Assembly: GCF_024758725.1 (NCBI RefSeq) | Contig: NZ_CP096972.1 | Coordinates: forward strand, 912,001 to 976,000 | From: Sphingomonas sp. SUN039 | GTDB taxonomy: Bacteria > Pseudomonadota > Alphaproteobacteria > Sphingomonadales > Sphingomonadaceae | Length of the DNA stretch: 64,000 nt | Direction: 5' to 3' | Shown here: positions 8,182 to 18,071 of the stretch, piece after piece | How the letters are laid out: the number at the start of each line of letters is the position of its first letter | How positions within the stretch are numbered: position 1 is the first letter of the stretch | Translations under genes and position numbers: made by a program | Notes under the pieces: generated by a model | Database searches by the model: none | What the model was told of the DNA's origin: nothing | What the model saw: the letters and a program-made list of their open reading frames with translations, nothing else

Positions 8182-10410
8182 ATGGCGAGCGCCGCAATTC
8201 CGACGACTAACGCTTCAGCGAAATGGCGGTTCACGCTAGCCATCCTGGCAGGCTCGTTCCTGCTGTTCCTCGTCCAGCCGATGATCGCGCGCATGGCGCT
8301 GCCGCGCCTCGGCGGCGCGCCCGCGGTGTGGAATTCAGCGATGCTCGTTTATCAGGCGTTGCTGCTCGGCGGCTATGCCTATGCCCATTTCATCGGGCGG
8401 TTCGCGCCCCGTGTACAGGCGGGGGTTCATCTGTTCCTGCTGGCCGCAGCCGCGCTGATGCTGCCGATCGGGCTGATTGCGGCCGAGCCGTCGGCGACCG
8501 CCAATCCGGCGCTGTGGACGCCGTGGTTCCTTGCTGCCTCGATCGGACCGTTGTTCTTCGTGATTGCCGCGCAAGCCCCGCTGCTCCAGCGCTGGTTCGC
8601 AATTTCGGGCGGGGGCGATCCCTATCCGCTCTATGCCGCTTCGAACCTGGGCAGTTTTGCCGGGCTGATCGCCTATCCGCTGCTGGTCGAGCCGTTGCTG
8701 CCGATTGCGGGGCAGAGCCTGTTGTGGAGCACTGGCTATGTGCTCGTCGGTGTGCTGGTGGCCGCCTGCGCGCTGCTGCTGCCGCGTGGGGCTGCGGCGG
8801 TTGAGGCAGTGCCTGTCGCGACCGCGCCGATCCCGCTGCGCCGCATCGTCCACTGGATCGCGCTCGCGGCGGTTCCTTCGGGTATGATGCTGTCGACGAC
8901 GACCTATCTCACCACCGATATCGTGGCGATGCCGCTGCTCTGGGTCGTCCCGCTCGGGCTGTACTTGCTCAGCTTCAGCGTCGCCTTCGCCGACAACCGG
9001 CGGCTTGCCGACGGGATCGTGCAGGTCACGCTGTTGGTCGTGCTGCTCGGCGGCGGTGTCGCCTTCGCGCAAAACCCGCAATTCCCGTGGTTGTTCGCGC
9101 CGCTAGGGCTGGTGCTGCTGTTCTGCTTTGCCGTTGCGCTCCACAGCGAGCTCTTCCGGACGCGGCCCGAACCCGCGCAACTCACCAAATTCTACCTGAT
9201 CATGTCGTTCGGCGGTGTGCTGGGCGGGGCGTTTTGTGCACTGGTTGCGCCGCTCGCCTTCGACTGGGCCTATGAGCACCCGATCCTGATTTTGCTTGGT
9301 GCCGCGCTGCTTACCGCACCGCCGGTGTTCGCATGGGGCGAAAAATTGTGGGGCGGGTCGTGGCGACGCGCGTTCATCTATGGCGCCATGGTCTTGATCG
9401 CGTCGACGGTGCCGGTCGGCCTGTTCCCCGGCATGACAGTGCCGGTGCCGGTGTGGATCAAGATCGCGGGTATTCTCGTCATCATCAACTTCGCGGTGCT
9501 GGCGATCGGCAGCCGGCTTGCGTTTACGATGTGTCTTGCCGCGATGATGCTCGCGCTCGGCGGCTGGAGCGTATTGGCGCTATCCATCGACGGCGGGATG
9601 CGGGTGCGGAGCTACTTCGGCATCTATTCCTTCAGCGAAACCGCGACGACGCGCACATTGGTCCATGGCACCACGGTGCATGGCATCCAGTCGAAGGTGG
9701 CGGGTCGCGAGAACGAGCCGCTGAGCTACTACGCGCCCGAATCGGGAGTCGGACTCGCGATGCGCGATCTTGCCGCGCGCAAGGGCAATGGCCGCGTCGG
9801 TGTCGTCGGCCTCGGGGCGGGAACGCTCGCCTGCTACAAACAGCCCGGACAGGACTGGCGCTTCTACGAGATCGATCCTGCCATCGAAAAAATCGCGCGC
9901 GATCCGCAGCGTTTCACTTTCCTCGCGAAATGCGCGCCAGATGCTCTGGTTGAAATCGGCGATGCGCGGCTGGTGCTGGGCCGTGAAGTACGCGGCAATG
10001 CGGCTCCGCTCGATGTGCTGGTCGTCGATGCCTTTTCTTCGGACGCGGTGCCGATGCACCTGCTCACTCGCGATGCGCTCGACATCTACCAGCGCCGCCT
10101 GGCTCCCGACGGTATCCTGATGATGCACGTGTCGAACCGGTTCCTCGAACTGGAACCGGTGCTGGCGGCGGCGCAGGGCTGGGGCTGGCAACTTGCCAAG
10201 CGCGACTATGCCCCCGATGCCGAGGGGCGCAAGCGCGCCTATTCGGACTCGCACTGGATCGTTCTCGCACGCGACCCGGCCGTCTTCGCCGCTTTCATCG
10301 ACCGCACCGGTGCATCAAAATGGGTAGCGACAAAACGTCGCGCCGGGTTCAACGGCTGGACCGACGATTTCGCCAGTATCCTGCCGGTCATCAAATGGAC
10401 GAAGCATTGA
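8182..10410 (+). CDS. Fused membrane transporter-like / spermidine synthase-like protein
   Basis: A 742-residue protein with two parts. Roughly residues 1-470 form many hydrophobic helices (for example FTLAILAGSFLLFLVQPMIA and MPLLWVVPLGLYLLSFSVAF). Residues 480-742 form a soluble Rossmann-fold domain like polyamine aminopropyltransferases: VGVVGLGAGTLACY is the S-adenosyl binding loop, FYEIDPAIEKIA follows, and VLVVDAFSSDAVPMHL carries the catalytic-loop aspartate region. Such fusions are annotated as fused MFS/spermidine synthase. True aminopropyltransferase activity is not established. The stop lies inside the next gene by 16 bases, suggesting co-translation. Confidence 0.85.
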   Translation: MASAAIPTTNASAKWRFTLAILAGSFLLFLVQPMIARMALPRLGGAPAVWNSAMLVYQALLLGGYAYAHFIGRFAPRVQAGVHLFLLAAAALMLPIGLIAAEPSATANPALWTPWFLAASIGPLFFVIAAQAPLLQRWFAISGGGDPYPLYAASNLGSFAGLIAYPLLVEPLLPIAGQSLLWSTGYVLVGVLVAACALLLPRGAAAVEAVPVATAPIPLRRIVHWIALAAVPSGMMLSTTTYLTTDIVAMPLLWVVPLGLYLLSFSVAFADNRRLADGIVQVTLLVVLLGGGVAFAQNPQFPWLFAPLGLVLLFCFAVALHSELFRTRPEPAQLTKFYLIMSFGGVLGGAFCALVAPLAFDWAYEHPILILLGAALLTAPPVFAWGEKLWGGSWRRAFIYGAMVLIASTVPVGLFPGMTVPVPVWIKIAGILVIINFAVLAIGSRLAFTMCLAAMMLALGGWSVLALSIDGGMRVRSYFGIYSFSETATTRTLVHGTTVHGIQSKVAGRENEPLSYYAPESGVGLAMRDLAARKGNGRVGVVGLGAGTLACYKQPGQDWRFYEIDPAIEKIARDPQRFTFLAKCAPDALVEIGDARLVLGREVRGNAAPLDVLVVDAFSSDAVPMHLLTRDALDIYQRRLAPDGILMMHVSNRFLELEPVLAAAQGWGWQLAKRDYAPDAEGRKRAYSDSHWIVLARDPAVFAAFIDRTGASKWVATKRRAGFNGWTDDFASILPVIKWTKH

Positions 10411-10949
10411 ACACGATCATCCCTTTTCAGGGCAAGACACCGAAGATCGACCCAAGCGCGTTCATTGCGCCGGGCGCGCGGATCATCGGCGATGTCGAGA
10501 TCGGGCCGAATTCGAGCATCTGGTACAATTGCGTGCTGCGCGGGGACGTCAACGCGATCCGCATCGGCGCGCGCACCAATGTGCAGGACGGCACGGTCAT
10601 CCACTGCGATTCGCCCAAGCCCGGCAACCCGGCGGGCCTGCCAACGATCATCGGCGACGATGTGCTGATCGGGCATATGGTGATGCTGCACGGCTCGATT
10701 TTGCACGACCGCGCCTTTGTCGGGCTGTCGAGCACCGTGATGGACGGCTGCACGATCGAATCGGACGGGATGCTCGCAGCAGGGGCGTTGCTTAGTCCGG
10801 GCAAGATCATCCGCGCGGGCGAACTATGGATCGGGCGACCGGCGAAAATGCTTCGCATATTGTCAGCCGAAGAAATCGCCGCAAACCAGCTCGGCGCGGC
10901 GCATTACGCCCACCTTGCCGCGCTCCATGCCGAGGCGGTCAGCGGATAA
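10395..10949 (+). CDS. Gamma-carbonic anhydrase family protein
   Basis: A 184-residue left-handed beta-helix protein. The hexapeptide repeat pattern is plain from IDPSAFIAPGARIIGDVEIG onward, and the metal-binding histidines are present in GTVIHCD and in LIGHMVMLHGS. This is the family of PaaY, YrdA and CaiE, which bind zinc or iron and in some cases hydrate CO2 or act on thioesters. ATG 10395 lies 16 bases inside the previous gene, so translation is likely coupled. The end overlaps by 11 bases with the convergent lipoprotein gene. Confidence 0.9.
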   Translation: MDEALNTIIPFQGKTPKIDPSAFIAPGARIIGDVEIGPNSSIWYNCVLRGDVNAIRIGARTNVQDGTVIHCDSPKPGNPAGLPTIIGDDVLIGHMVMLHGSILHDRAFVGLSSTVMDGCTIESDGMLAAGALLSPGKIIRAGELWIGRPAKMLRILSAEEIAANQLGAAHYAHLAALHAEAVSG

Positions 10950-11394
10950 GCGCGTCGAGCTTCGCGCCCTGCCGGTCGTAGATCGCCTGCACCTCGGTAC
11001 GGGCAGCGGTAAGCGCGGTGGTATCCTGTCCCTTGTCGATGGCCTCGCCGATCGCAACATCCAGCGCTGACAGCGCGTCGAGCGTGGGCCCCCGCGCGAC
11101 ATCGACTGCCGAACGCGCATTTTGCGCGGCGATCCAAGCTTCGCTCTGTGGTGGGGCGTTCGTCGATGCTGCGGGTAATGCTCTTTCGAAGGCGACATTG
11201 CTTTGCTTCGCCTGATCTATCAGCCGCACGATAAGGGCCGCTTGTCCCGCATCGGTCGCCACCGGCCGCACGGGCGGTGGGGCAGGTGCATCGATGTCGG
11301 CGTTTTCTGCAGTGCGCGGGAGTAGTGAGGGGGCATCGACCACTCCTGCACAGGCCGAGATCAAAATGAATGGAAGCACCGCTGCAATTTTCAT
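10939..11394 (-). CDS. Hypothetical lipoprotein
   Basis: A 151-residue protein starting at ATG 11394 with a short signal sequence, MKIAAVLPFILISACAG, in which ISAC is a lipobox, so it is probably lipid-anchored. After a proline-rich linker (APAPPPVRPV) comes a helical, alanine-rich region with two long amphipathic stretches. I recognise no domain. An alternative start 19 codons upstream would hide the signal sequence and is rejected. The 3' end overlaps the carbonic-anhydrase-like gene by 11 bases on the other strand. Confidence 0.65.
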   Translation of the reverse strand: MKIAAVLPFILISACAGVVDAPSLLPRTAENADIDAPAPPPVRPVATDAGQAALIVRLIDQAKQSNVAFERALPAASTNAPPQSEAWIAAQNARSAVDVARGPTLDALSALDVAIGEAIDKGQDTTALTAARTEVQAIYDRQGAKLDALIR

Positions 11395-11475
11395 GGGTCT
11401 TGCCCTAGGCGCTGCATTTCCCGGCCGCAACGGGGTTGCGCCGCGCCCCACAATCGCTATGTGCAGCGCCTCTGC

Positions 11476-11552
11476 GCGCCCGTAGCTCAGCTGGATAGAG
11501 CATCAGACTACGAATCTGAGGGTCGGACGTTCGAATCGTTCCGGGCGCGCCA
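11476..11552 (+). tRNA. tRNA-Arg (anticodon ACG)
   Basis: A full 77-base cloverleaf with CCA encoded. The acceptor stem GCGCCCG pairs with CGGGCGC; the D arm is GCTC/GAGC, the anticodon arm TCAGA/TCTGA with loop CTACGAA, and the T arm has TTCGAAT. The anticodon ACG, with A34 probably edited to inosine by TadA, reads CGU, CGC and CGA. Confidence 0.97.
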
Positions 11553-11558
11553 ATTTTT

Positions 11559-11807
11559 CTAAGCTGGATCGACAGAAGCCGAACGTTCGCGCTCGTAGCG
11601 CAGCGCGTCGAGGATCTTTGCCCCCGCCAGCATCACCGATCCGCTGCATGCCCAGAACAGCAACCAGCCGCCGGTGCCGGGATATTCGCCCAGATAGCCC
11701 TTGCCGCGCTCCATCGCGCCGACGGCAAGCGCGAAGATAATCAGATACGCCTCGACCCGGGTTTTGATGACGAACAGGCGAGCGATTTTGCGAAGCATGG
11801 GTTTCAT
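11559..11807 (-). CDS. Small membrane protein of unknown function
   Basis: An 82-residue protein with a basic N-terminus (KPMLRKIARLFVIKTR) and one or two hydrophobic helices, EAYLIIFALAVGAMERG and GGWLLFWACSGSVMLAGA. It begins only seven bases from the 3' end of tRNA-Arg on the opposite strand. No strong ribosome site marks the start; ATG 11807, ATG 11798 and the upstream ATG 11861 are all possible. I know of no function for it. Confidence 0.55.
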   Translation of the reverse strand: MKPMLRKIARLFVIKTRVEAYLIIFALAVGAMERGKGYLGEYPGTGGWLLFWACSGSVMLAGAKILDALRYERERSASVDPA

Positions 11808-11888
11808 GCAGCAAGGACTAGGCCAACCGATGTTTTGCGTAAATAACCGGTTAGCGTTCATGGTTACCTGTCAGTTAATCCGACAGTC

Positions 11889-13133
11889 CTAGATCGGGAT
11901 GCCCAAGGCGGAGACGAGCGCTTGCCGTGCGCGACCGATATCGGCGATCAGCGCGCCGCTCGCCAGATCGATGGGCGCAATCGCTTCGGGCCAGTGCGCC
12001 GCCACGATGCCTGCAACCATGTCGAGCTTTCTCTCGTCCACGATAAACCGGGCATCGACCGTGGCGGGATCTGCGACAACGCGCAGCCGTAGACACGCCG
12101 GTCCGCCCCCATTTGCCATCGACTCGCGGACATCGACGGGGATCAGGCGGCGGATGGGGCCGTTGCCCGCGACCAGCGTCTCGAGCCAGCCCCAGACGCG
12201 CGGGTTGGCCTGCGCCTCGGTCGGCAGGATCAGGGCCATACCGCCGCCTTGCGGCAGCGTGACCAACTGCGCGTTGAACAGATACGACTGAATCGCGTCA
12301 GCGAGCGACACCACCGACGCGGGCACCTCGACGATCTCGACCTCGGGCAGCAACCGGTGAAGCTCGGCATAAAACGTGGCTTTATCGGCGAATGCCTGTT
12401 CGTGCGCGAACAGCACGCGCTCGTTGGCGACCGCCACCACATCGTTGTGGAATGCGCCTGCCGCAATCGCTTCCTCGGATTGCTCGACGTAAAGCGCATT
12501 GGCGACCCCGTGCAGCCGCGCCACCGCTTTCGACGCCTCGATATGCTGGCGCGCCGGAAAGGCACCGCCGCGTACGCCATAGACGAACACCTCCACCCCG
12601 GGCGCGCCGTGATGCGCGCAGAGTCGCATGTGGTTCGCCGCGCCTTCGTCGCCGAACGGGGCGGGGACGGGGGCGTGCACGGTGAAAATGTTTCCGGGAA
12701 AGGCGATGGACAGCTGCTCATGCGTGCCCTGCCATTCGTGCGCGCGGTGCGGCATGGTCATCAGATTGGCGACCGTCAGGTGGCAGCGCCCGTCGTGTGT
12801 GTCAGGCGCAGGCGAGACGGTTGCGGCATTCGCGGCCCACATCGACGAGGCCGACATGGCGGCTGCACGGATATGCGGCTCGATGCCGTGTTCGTCATGG
12901 TGGCCGAGCGATTGCAGCCAGTTCGTGTCCGGACGCACCTGCGGCAAGAAGAAGCCCTGCGCGAGGCCAAGGCGCAGGTTCGTCCGCATCTTCTCGATAC
13001 CTTGCAGCGCCGCCGCGCGCGGCCGCGATACGGCACCGGCATTCTTCGACGAGGCGAGGTTGCCCGTACTCAGCCCCGCGTAGTTGTGGCTCGGTCCGAC
13101 GATGCCGTCGAAGTTGATCTCGACCAGGGTCAT
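11889..13133 (-). CDS. astB: N-succinylarginine dihydrolase
   Basis: A 414-residue enzyme of the arginine succinyltransferase pathway, turning N2-succinylarginine into N2-succinylornithine, CO2 and two ammonia. The start MTLVEINFDGIVGPSHNYAG is the family's N-terminal signature, and later motifs include FHNDVVAVANERVLFAHE and NGGGPACLRLRVV, which carry the guanidino-modifying catalytic His and Cys. The start codon overlaps the end of astA, so it is the last gene of a three-gene operon read right to left. Confidence 0.95.
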   Translation of the reverse strand: MTLVEINFDGIVGPSHNYAGLSTGNLASSKNAGAVSRPRAAALQGIEKMRTNLRLGLAQGFFLPQVRPDTNWLQSLGHHDEHGIEPHIRAAAMSASSMWAANAATVSPAPDTHDGRCHLTVANLMTMPHRAHEWQGTHEQLSIAFPGNIFTVHAPVPAPFGDEGAANHMRLCAHHGAPGVEVFVYGVRGGAFPARQHIEASKAVARLHGVANALYVEQSEEAIAAGAFHNDVVAVANERVLFAHEQAFADKATFYAELHRLLPEVEIVEVPASVVSLADAIQSYLFNAQLVTLPQGGGMALILPTEAQANPRVWGWLETLVAGNGPIRRLIPVDVRESMANGGGPACLRLRVVADPATVDARFIVDERKLDMVAGIVAAHWPEAIAPIDLASGALIADIGRARQALVSALGIPI

Positions 13134-14131
13134 TGCGGCGCGACCAGCACGGTCTGTCCCGGCTCGATCTCGAGCGCCGCCGCCGATTCGGGATCGATAG
13201 TGTCGCCGTCGACCTGTCCCCAGGCCGCAACGAAACCGGTCAAGCTGCCGTGCGAGACGATGGTTCGTGGTGCCATATTGTCGGCGATGCGGGCAATCGT
13301 CACTTCGCGCGCATCGGCGACCGAGCGGATCCGGCTTGTTGTAGCGCACATCGTCGGGCCGCCGTCGAAGATATCGATATAGCCGTCGTGGTTGAACCCT
13401 TCGCCTTCCAGCATCCGCATCGCGGCGCGGCCCGAGGGGTGGGGCAGGCCGATGGCCGCGCGTGCGGCGTCGGTCAGCATCGCGATGTAAACCGGTGTCT
13501 TGGGCATCAAATCGGCAATGAACTGGTGCCCGTTGATCGCGTTGAATTCGTCGGCGTCCTGGAAGTTCATGCCGAAGAAGCGACCGGCCAGCCCGTCCCA
13601 GAATGGCGAGCCGCCGCCCTCGTCGATCAGCCCGCGCAACTCGGCAATCATGCGGTCGGCAAAGCGGGCACGGTGCTGTCGAACGAACAGATAGCGGCTG
13701 CGCGCGATGAGCATGCCCAGCCCTCCGGCGCGTTCGCGGGGATGCAGGAACAGCCCGCCGACTTCGCTCGATCCCTCAAGGTCGGTCGACAGGGTCAGCA
13801 TATCGGCCCTGAACGTCCTTCCCAGCTCCTTCGAATGCTGGGTCAGCGTGCCGATGCGATAGCTGTAAAAGGGCGCGGTCAGTCCGATCTGGCTGAACAT
13901 CTGGCAGGTGCCCCGCACCTGACCCGTCGCGGTATTTTCGAGCACAAGCACGAACAGGTCATCGGCGATGCTGTCGTCCGTGCGGGCGAACGCGGCACCC
14001 GACCGGTCGAGCTTGGCGGTCAGCGACTTGCGGTCGGCAGGCAGGTTGGTGAACCCGCCGCCGGTCAGCTTCGCCATCTCGTAAAGCGCAGCGAGGTCGT
14101 CGGCGCGCGCAGCACGCATCCTGAAAGTCAT
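13130..14131 (-). CDS. astA: Arginine N-succinyltransferase
   Basis: A 333-residue protein that transfers succinyl from succinyl-CoA to arginine, the entry step of the AST pathway. Family motifs include SEVGGLFLHPRERAGGLGML, FWDGLAGRFFGMNFQDAD and GRAAMRMLEGEGF. The start ATG 14131 overlaps the TGA of the M20 hydrolase gene by one base, and its own TGA overlaps the astB start, so all three are translated as a coupled unit. One gene encodes the single subunit, as in enterobacteria, not the paired aruF/aruG of pseudomonads. Confidence 0.95.
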   Translation of the reverse strand: MTFRMRAARADDLAALYEMAKLTGGGFTNLPADRKSLTAKLDRSGAAFARTDDSIADDLFVLVLENTATGQVRGTCQMFSQIGLTAPFYSYRIGTLTQHSKELGRTFRADMLTLSTDLEGSSEVGGLFLHPRERAGGLGMLIARSRYLFVRQHRARFADRMIAELRGLIDEGGGSPFWDGLAGRFFGMNFQDADEFNAINGHQFIADLMPKTPVYIAMLTDAARAAIGLPHPSGRAAMRMLEGEGFNHDGYIDIFDGGPTMCATTSRIRSVADAREVTIARIADNMAPRTIVSHGSLTGFVAAWGQVDGDTIDPESAAALEIEPGQTVLVAPQ

Positions 14132-15336
14132 CAAATGGCCCCATTCGCCAGCCGGTAAAGAGTGAGCGCGGACAAGGCCGCGCGCTCCGCCAGCGATTCG
14201 ACGATCAAATACTCTTGATCCGAATGGATGGCACCCCCGCGCACGCCCATCGTATCGACGACGGGCACACCGCAGGCGGCAATATTGTTGCCGTCGCACA
14301 CGCCGCCGGTCGCCTTCCACGCAATGCTCTGCCCGAGGTCCGCGCCGCAATCTCTGACGAGGCCGAACAGCTTCTCCGCAGGCGGGTCGAGCGGCTTTGG
14401 TGGTCGGCCGAAGCCGCCGTGCGGGTGGACGCTGACGTCATGACGGCGCGCGACGTCCGCGACGATTTCCGCAAGCGCCGCTTTCGCTTCGGCCTCGAGC
14501 TCGGGGGTCAGCGGACGCAGGTTGACGCGCAGCACTGCATGATCGGGCACGACATTGTTCGGCCCGCCACCATCGATCTTCGCCGGATTGACGCTCAACC
14601 CTTCACGTCGCAGTGCCGCCAGCCGCAGCGCGAGGTCGGCAGCCGCGATCACCGCATTGCGGCCGTCGTCCGGATTGCGTCCCGCGTGCGCGGACTTTCC
14701 AGTCACGACAAAGCTGAAATTGCCGCTGCCAGGGCGGGCACCCGCCAGAGTTCCGTCGGGGAGTGCAGCGGGTTCATAGGTCAGTGCCGCAATCTTGCCG
14801 CGCGCCAGCTCGGCAATCAGCCCCGCCGACGATGCCGAGCCGGTTTCCTCGTCGCTGTTGAGGAGCACATCATAACCGAGCGCAGAGGCCGCATCGCTGC
14901 CCTCGAACGCCGCCAGCGCCGCAAGCATCACGGCAATGCCGCCCTTCATATCGGCAACGCCGGGGCCGTTGATCACGCCGGGTTCGATCTCGCGCAGCAT
15001 CTGGAACGGATGATCGGCGGGGAACACCGTGTCCATATGACCGGTCAGCAGGATGCGCCGGTTGGCGCCCGGCCGGACCGCGAGGTGGATATGCTGCCCG
15101 CGCTGCGTCGTCCGGACGTGTCCATCGGACGAAATACTTTCCTCCGGCGCTTGATCGACCAAGCAGATGTCGCCCGGCAGCACGGCAAACTGTTCGGCGA
15201 GCAGGCCCGCGACCTCAGCCAGCCCCGCCAGATTGCCCGTCCCGCTGTTGATTGCCGCCCAGCGCTCAACCTGCGCCCGCATCGGTGCGGCATAGGCGCG
15301 CGCGATCAGCGCATTTTCCTGTTGGGTGAGTGCCAT
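14131..15336 (-). CDS. M20 family metallohydrolase in the ast operon
   Basis: A 401-residue protein of the M20 peptidase/deacylase family. Metal-binding elements are visible: [26 protein letters not shown] with the bridging Asp, NSDEETGS with the catalytic Glu pair, and [11 protein letters not shown] near the C-terminus. The dimerisation domain lies around [17 protein letters not shown]. Related proteins split amide bonds of acylated amino acids, such as glutamate carboxypeptidase and succinyl-diaminopimelate desuccinylase. Being first in a tight operon with astA and astB suggests it acts on a succinylated intermediate and may stand in for AstE, which is of a different fold. That role is inference. 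Confidence 0.85.
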   Translation of the reverse strand: MALTQQENALIARAYAAPMRAQVERWAAINSGTGNLAGLAEVAGLLAEQFAVLPGDICLVDQAPEESISSDGHVRTTQRGQHIHLAVRPGANRRILLTGHMDTVFPADHPFQMLREIEPGVINGPGVADMKGGIAVMLAALAAFEGSDAASALGYDVLLNSDEETGSASSAGLIAELARGKIAALTYEPAALPDGTLAGARPGSGNFSFVVTGKSAHAGRNPDDGRNAVIAAADLALRLAALRREGLSVNPAKIDGGGPNNVVPDHAVLRVNLRPLTPELEAEAKAALAEIVADVARRHDVSVHPHGGFGRPPKPLDPPAEKLFGLVRDCGADLGQSIAWKATGGVCDGNNIAACGVPVVDTMGVRGGAIHSDQEYLIVESLAERAALSALTLYRLANGAI

Positions 15337-15458
15337 CGACGTCCTCTACAACGGGCGTCATCCCCGCGAAAGCGGCGCTTGTCCTGCCGCCGTTCGGACG
15401 GCATAGGCGCTCGCACCTCCTCCCCGGGGCCGTACCTTCGTCTGACTGGGAGTCCTGC

Positions 15459-17558
15459 ATGTCCTATATCCCCCGCGCTAGCCTGAGCGTTGCGCCGGTC
15501 CTCGCCGAATTCGTCGAGCAGGAAGCGCTGCCGGGAACGGGCGTGACCGCCGACGCGCTATGGGCGGGATTGGCCGACATCCTCGCGCGCTTCGTGCCGG
15601 TCAATCGTGCACTGCTCGCCAGGCGCGACGACCTTCAGGTGCAGATCGATGCGTGGCACAGCGCGCGGGCAGGGCAGGCGTGGGATACCACCGCGTATCA
15701 GGCGTTCCTGACCCAAATCGGTTACCTCGTCCCCAAACCTGCGCCGTTCGCCATCGATACAGCCAATGTCGATGCCGAGGTTGCCACGATGGCGGGGCCG
15801 CAGCTCGTCGTGCCCGCGCTCAACACCCGTTTCGCGCTCAATGCAGCCAATGCGCGCTGGGGCAGCCTTTACGACGCCTTCTACGGCACCGATGCGCTCG
15901 ATGCCCCGCCCGCGAAGCCCGGCGGCTATGATGCCGAGCGTGGCGCTGCAGTGATCGCACGGGCAAAGGGTTTTCTCGACCAAGTATTGCCGTTTATCAA
16001 TCAGTCATGGAGCGATGTGGCCGCGAGTTCCGTCGCCGAGCTTGAAGATCAAATAATTGTCTTCGGGGCCGATGGTGGCGAAAGTCTTGTGGGCAGGACA
16101 GAGCGCTCGCTCCTTCTTCAGCACAACGGACTTCATATCGAAATAGTCGTGGATCGAGTGCACCCTATCGGGAAAAATGATCCGGCTGGCATCGCGGACG
16201 TCATCCTCGAATCAGCCTTGTCGACGATCATCGACCTCGAGGATTCGGTCGCTGCGGTCGATGCTGACGACAAGGTGCAGGGTTATCGCACGTGGCTCGG
16301 CCTGATGAAAGGCGACCTGACCGCGACCTTCGACAAGGGCGGGCGCAGCATGACCCGGGCGTTGGAGGACGACCGGCAATGGCATGGACCGGACGGCGCG
16401 TTCACGCTGCATGGCCGCAGCCTGCTCTTCGTCCGCAACGTCGGGCATCTGATGACCAATCCCGCGCTCTTGCTGCCCGATGGACCCGAAGTCCCCGAGG
16501 GTATTCTCGACGCCGTACTGACCAGCCTTATCGCCATGCACGACAAGGGCGGCAACTCGCGCACCGGCAGTATCTATATCGTGAAGCCCAAGATGCACGG
16601 GCCAGAGGAAGCCGCCTTCACCAACGACCTGTTCGATGCGACCGAAGATATGCTCGGCTTGGCTCGCCACACGATCAAGGTCGGCGTCATGGACGAGGAG
16701 CGCCGCACGTCGGCCAATCTCGCCGCGACGATCCATGCAGTCCGCCACCGTATTGCGTTCATCAATACTGGCTTCCTCGACCGCACCGGCGACGAAATCC
16801 ACACGTCGATGCGCGCGGGGCCAATGGTGCCCAAGGGCGAAATGAAGACCAGCGCCTGGATTAAGGCCTATGAGGCGCGCAACGTCGCCATCGGCCTTGC
16901 TTGCGGCCTGAGCGGCAAGGCGCAGATCGGCAAAGGCATGTGGGCCGCGCCCGACAAGATGGCGGATATGCTCGCGCAGAAGATCGGCCATCCGACCGCA
17001 GGTGCGAACACCGCCTGGGTGCCGTCGCCTACCGCCGCGACATTGCACGCGATGCATTATCACCAGCTCAACGTGTTCGCGCGGCAGAAGGAATTGACGG
17101 CAATCCCGCCGCTTGCCGACTTGCTGAGTGTGCCGCTGGCAACGGGTCGTAACTGGAGCGCCGCCGAGATCGAGCGCGAACTCGACAACAACGCTCAAGG
17201 CATCCTCGGCTATGTTGTCCGCTGGATCGATCAGGGCGTGGGGTGCTCCAAAGTGCCCGACATCGACGATGTCGGCTTGATGGAGGACCGCGCGACCTTG
17301 CGTATTGCCTCGCAGGCGCTGGCTAACTGGTTGTTGCACGGGGTCTGCACCCGCGAACAGGTCGAAGCGGCGTTCACGCGGATGGCCGCGAAGGTCGACG
17401 GGCAGAACGCAGGCGACCCGCTGTACCGCAAGCTGTCCCCTGACAGCATCGCGATGCAGGCGGCGCGCGCGCTGGTGTTCGAGGGCGTGACTCAGCCCAA
17501 TGGCTATACCGAGCCGTTGCTGCACAAGTTCCGGCTCGACGTGAAAGCGGCAGGGTAG
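15459..17558 (+). CDS. glcB: Malate synthase G
   Basis: A 699-residue enzyme condensing glyoxylate and acetyl-CoA to malate in the glyoxylate shunt and glycolate use. Recognisable parts are [37 protein letters not shown], the [15 protein letters not shown] segment, [10 protein letters not shown] and the catalytic [17 protein letters not shown] 15459 follows a CTGGGAG site. Bases 15960 to about 16200 have a lower GC content and different codon use than the flanks while keeping the frame. No isocitrate lyase gene is present in this window. Confidence 0.96.
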   Translation: MSYIPRASLSVAPVLAEFVEQEALPGTGVTADALWAGLADILARFVPVNRALLARRDDLQVQIDAWHSARAGQAWDTTAYQAFLTQIGYLVPKPAPFAIDTANVDAEVATMAGPQLVVPALNTRFALNAANARWGSLYDAFYGTDALDAPPAKPGGYDAERGAAVIARAKGFLDQVLPFINQSWSDVAASSVAELEDQIIVFGADGGESLVGRTERSLLLQHNGLHIEIVVDRVHPIGKNDPAGIADVILESALSTIIDLEDSVAAVDADDKVQGYRTWLGLMKGDLTATFDKGGRSMTRALEDDRQWHGPDGAFTLHGRSLLFVRNVGHLMTNPALLLPDGPEVPEGILDAVLTSLIAMHDKGGNSRTGSIYIVKPKMHGPEEAAFTNDLFDATEDMLGLARHTIKVGVMDEERRTSANLAATIHAVRHRIAFINTGFLDRTGDEIHTSMRAGPMVPKGEMKTSAWIKAYEARNVAIGLACGLSGKAQIGKGMWAAPDKMADMLAQKIGHPTAGANTAWVPSPTAATLHAMHYHQLNVFARQKELTAIPPLADLLSVPLATGRNWSAAEIERELDNNAQGILGYVVRWIDQGVGCSKVPDIDDVGLMEDRATLRIASQALANWLLHGVCTREQVEAAFTRMAAKVDGQNAGDPLYRKLSPDSIAMQAARALVFEGVTQPNGYTEPLLHKFRLDVKAAG

Positions 17559-17564
17559 GAACGG

Positions 17565-17978
17565 ATGGTCCGGCAAGCCGTCCTTTACGGTCTTGCCCTC
17601 GCGGCCGTCGCGCTGCTGCTCGACTGGCTCGACTACAGCCATGCGATGCGGCTGCATTCGACCGAATTCTATGTGCTGTGCATCGCAGTGCTGTTCGTGG
17701 CGCTCGGCATCTGGGTCGGTCACCGGCTGACGCCGTCGCCGAGGTCCGCGATGTTCGTGCCCAACGCTGCCGCGCTCCAGTCGCTCGGCATCAGTGCGCG
17801 CGAAGCCGAAGTCCTGACCCTGATTGCGGCGGGCCATTCCAACAAGGTCATCGCTCGGCAACTCGCCATTTCGCCTAACACGGTGAAAACACACGTCTCG
17901 CATGTGTTTGAAAAGCTGGAGGTTGCGAGCCGCACGCAGGCGGTCGACCGCGCGCGTTCGTTCGATATCTTGCCGTAA
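17565..17978 (+). CDS. Membrane-anchored LuxR-type helix-turn-helix regulator
   Basis: A 137-residue protein with two hydrophobic helices (about residues 5-22, [17 protein letters not shown], and 34-53, [18 protein letters not shown]), then a linker and a classic LuxR/FixJ DNA-binding domain (about 74-131: [19 protein letters not shown], then [19 protein letters not shown]-like helices). No receiver or ligand-binding domain is present, so the membrane part must sense a signal or just tether the protein. It is followed 93 bases later by a DUF4199 membrane protein on the same strand, which is a likely partner. It lies seven bases after glcB. Confidence 0.85.
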   Translation: MVRQAVLYGLALAAVALLLDWLDYSHAMRLHSTEFYVLCIAVLFVALGIWVGHRLTPSPRSAMFVPNAAALQSLGISAREAEVLTLIAAGHSNKVIARQLAISPNTVKTHVSHVFEKLEVASRTQAVDRARSFDILP

Positions 17979-18071
17979 ATTCGGGCGGGAAACGCCGAAT
18001 CACCCGTTCGGGCGATAGACTTGGGAACGCATCTGTCGTGAAGTGCCCGCATAGTTTGCAGGGGAAGCGTC

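Noticed and set aside
11864-11888. CTGTC/GACAG repeat after astB as a terminator
   Set aside because: Five-base stem without a T-run is too weak to support.
15337-15458. Partial TCATCCCCGCGAAAGC repeat ahead of glcB as a palindromic element
   Set aside because: Only one half is visible, with no matching reverse arm, so I do not list it as a repeat.
16212-17903. A 563-residue minus-strand frame
   Set aside because: Antisense of malate synthase G.
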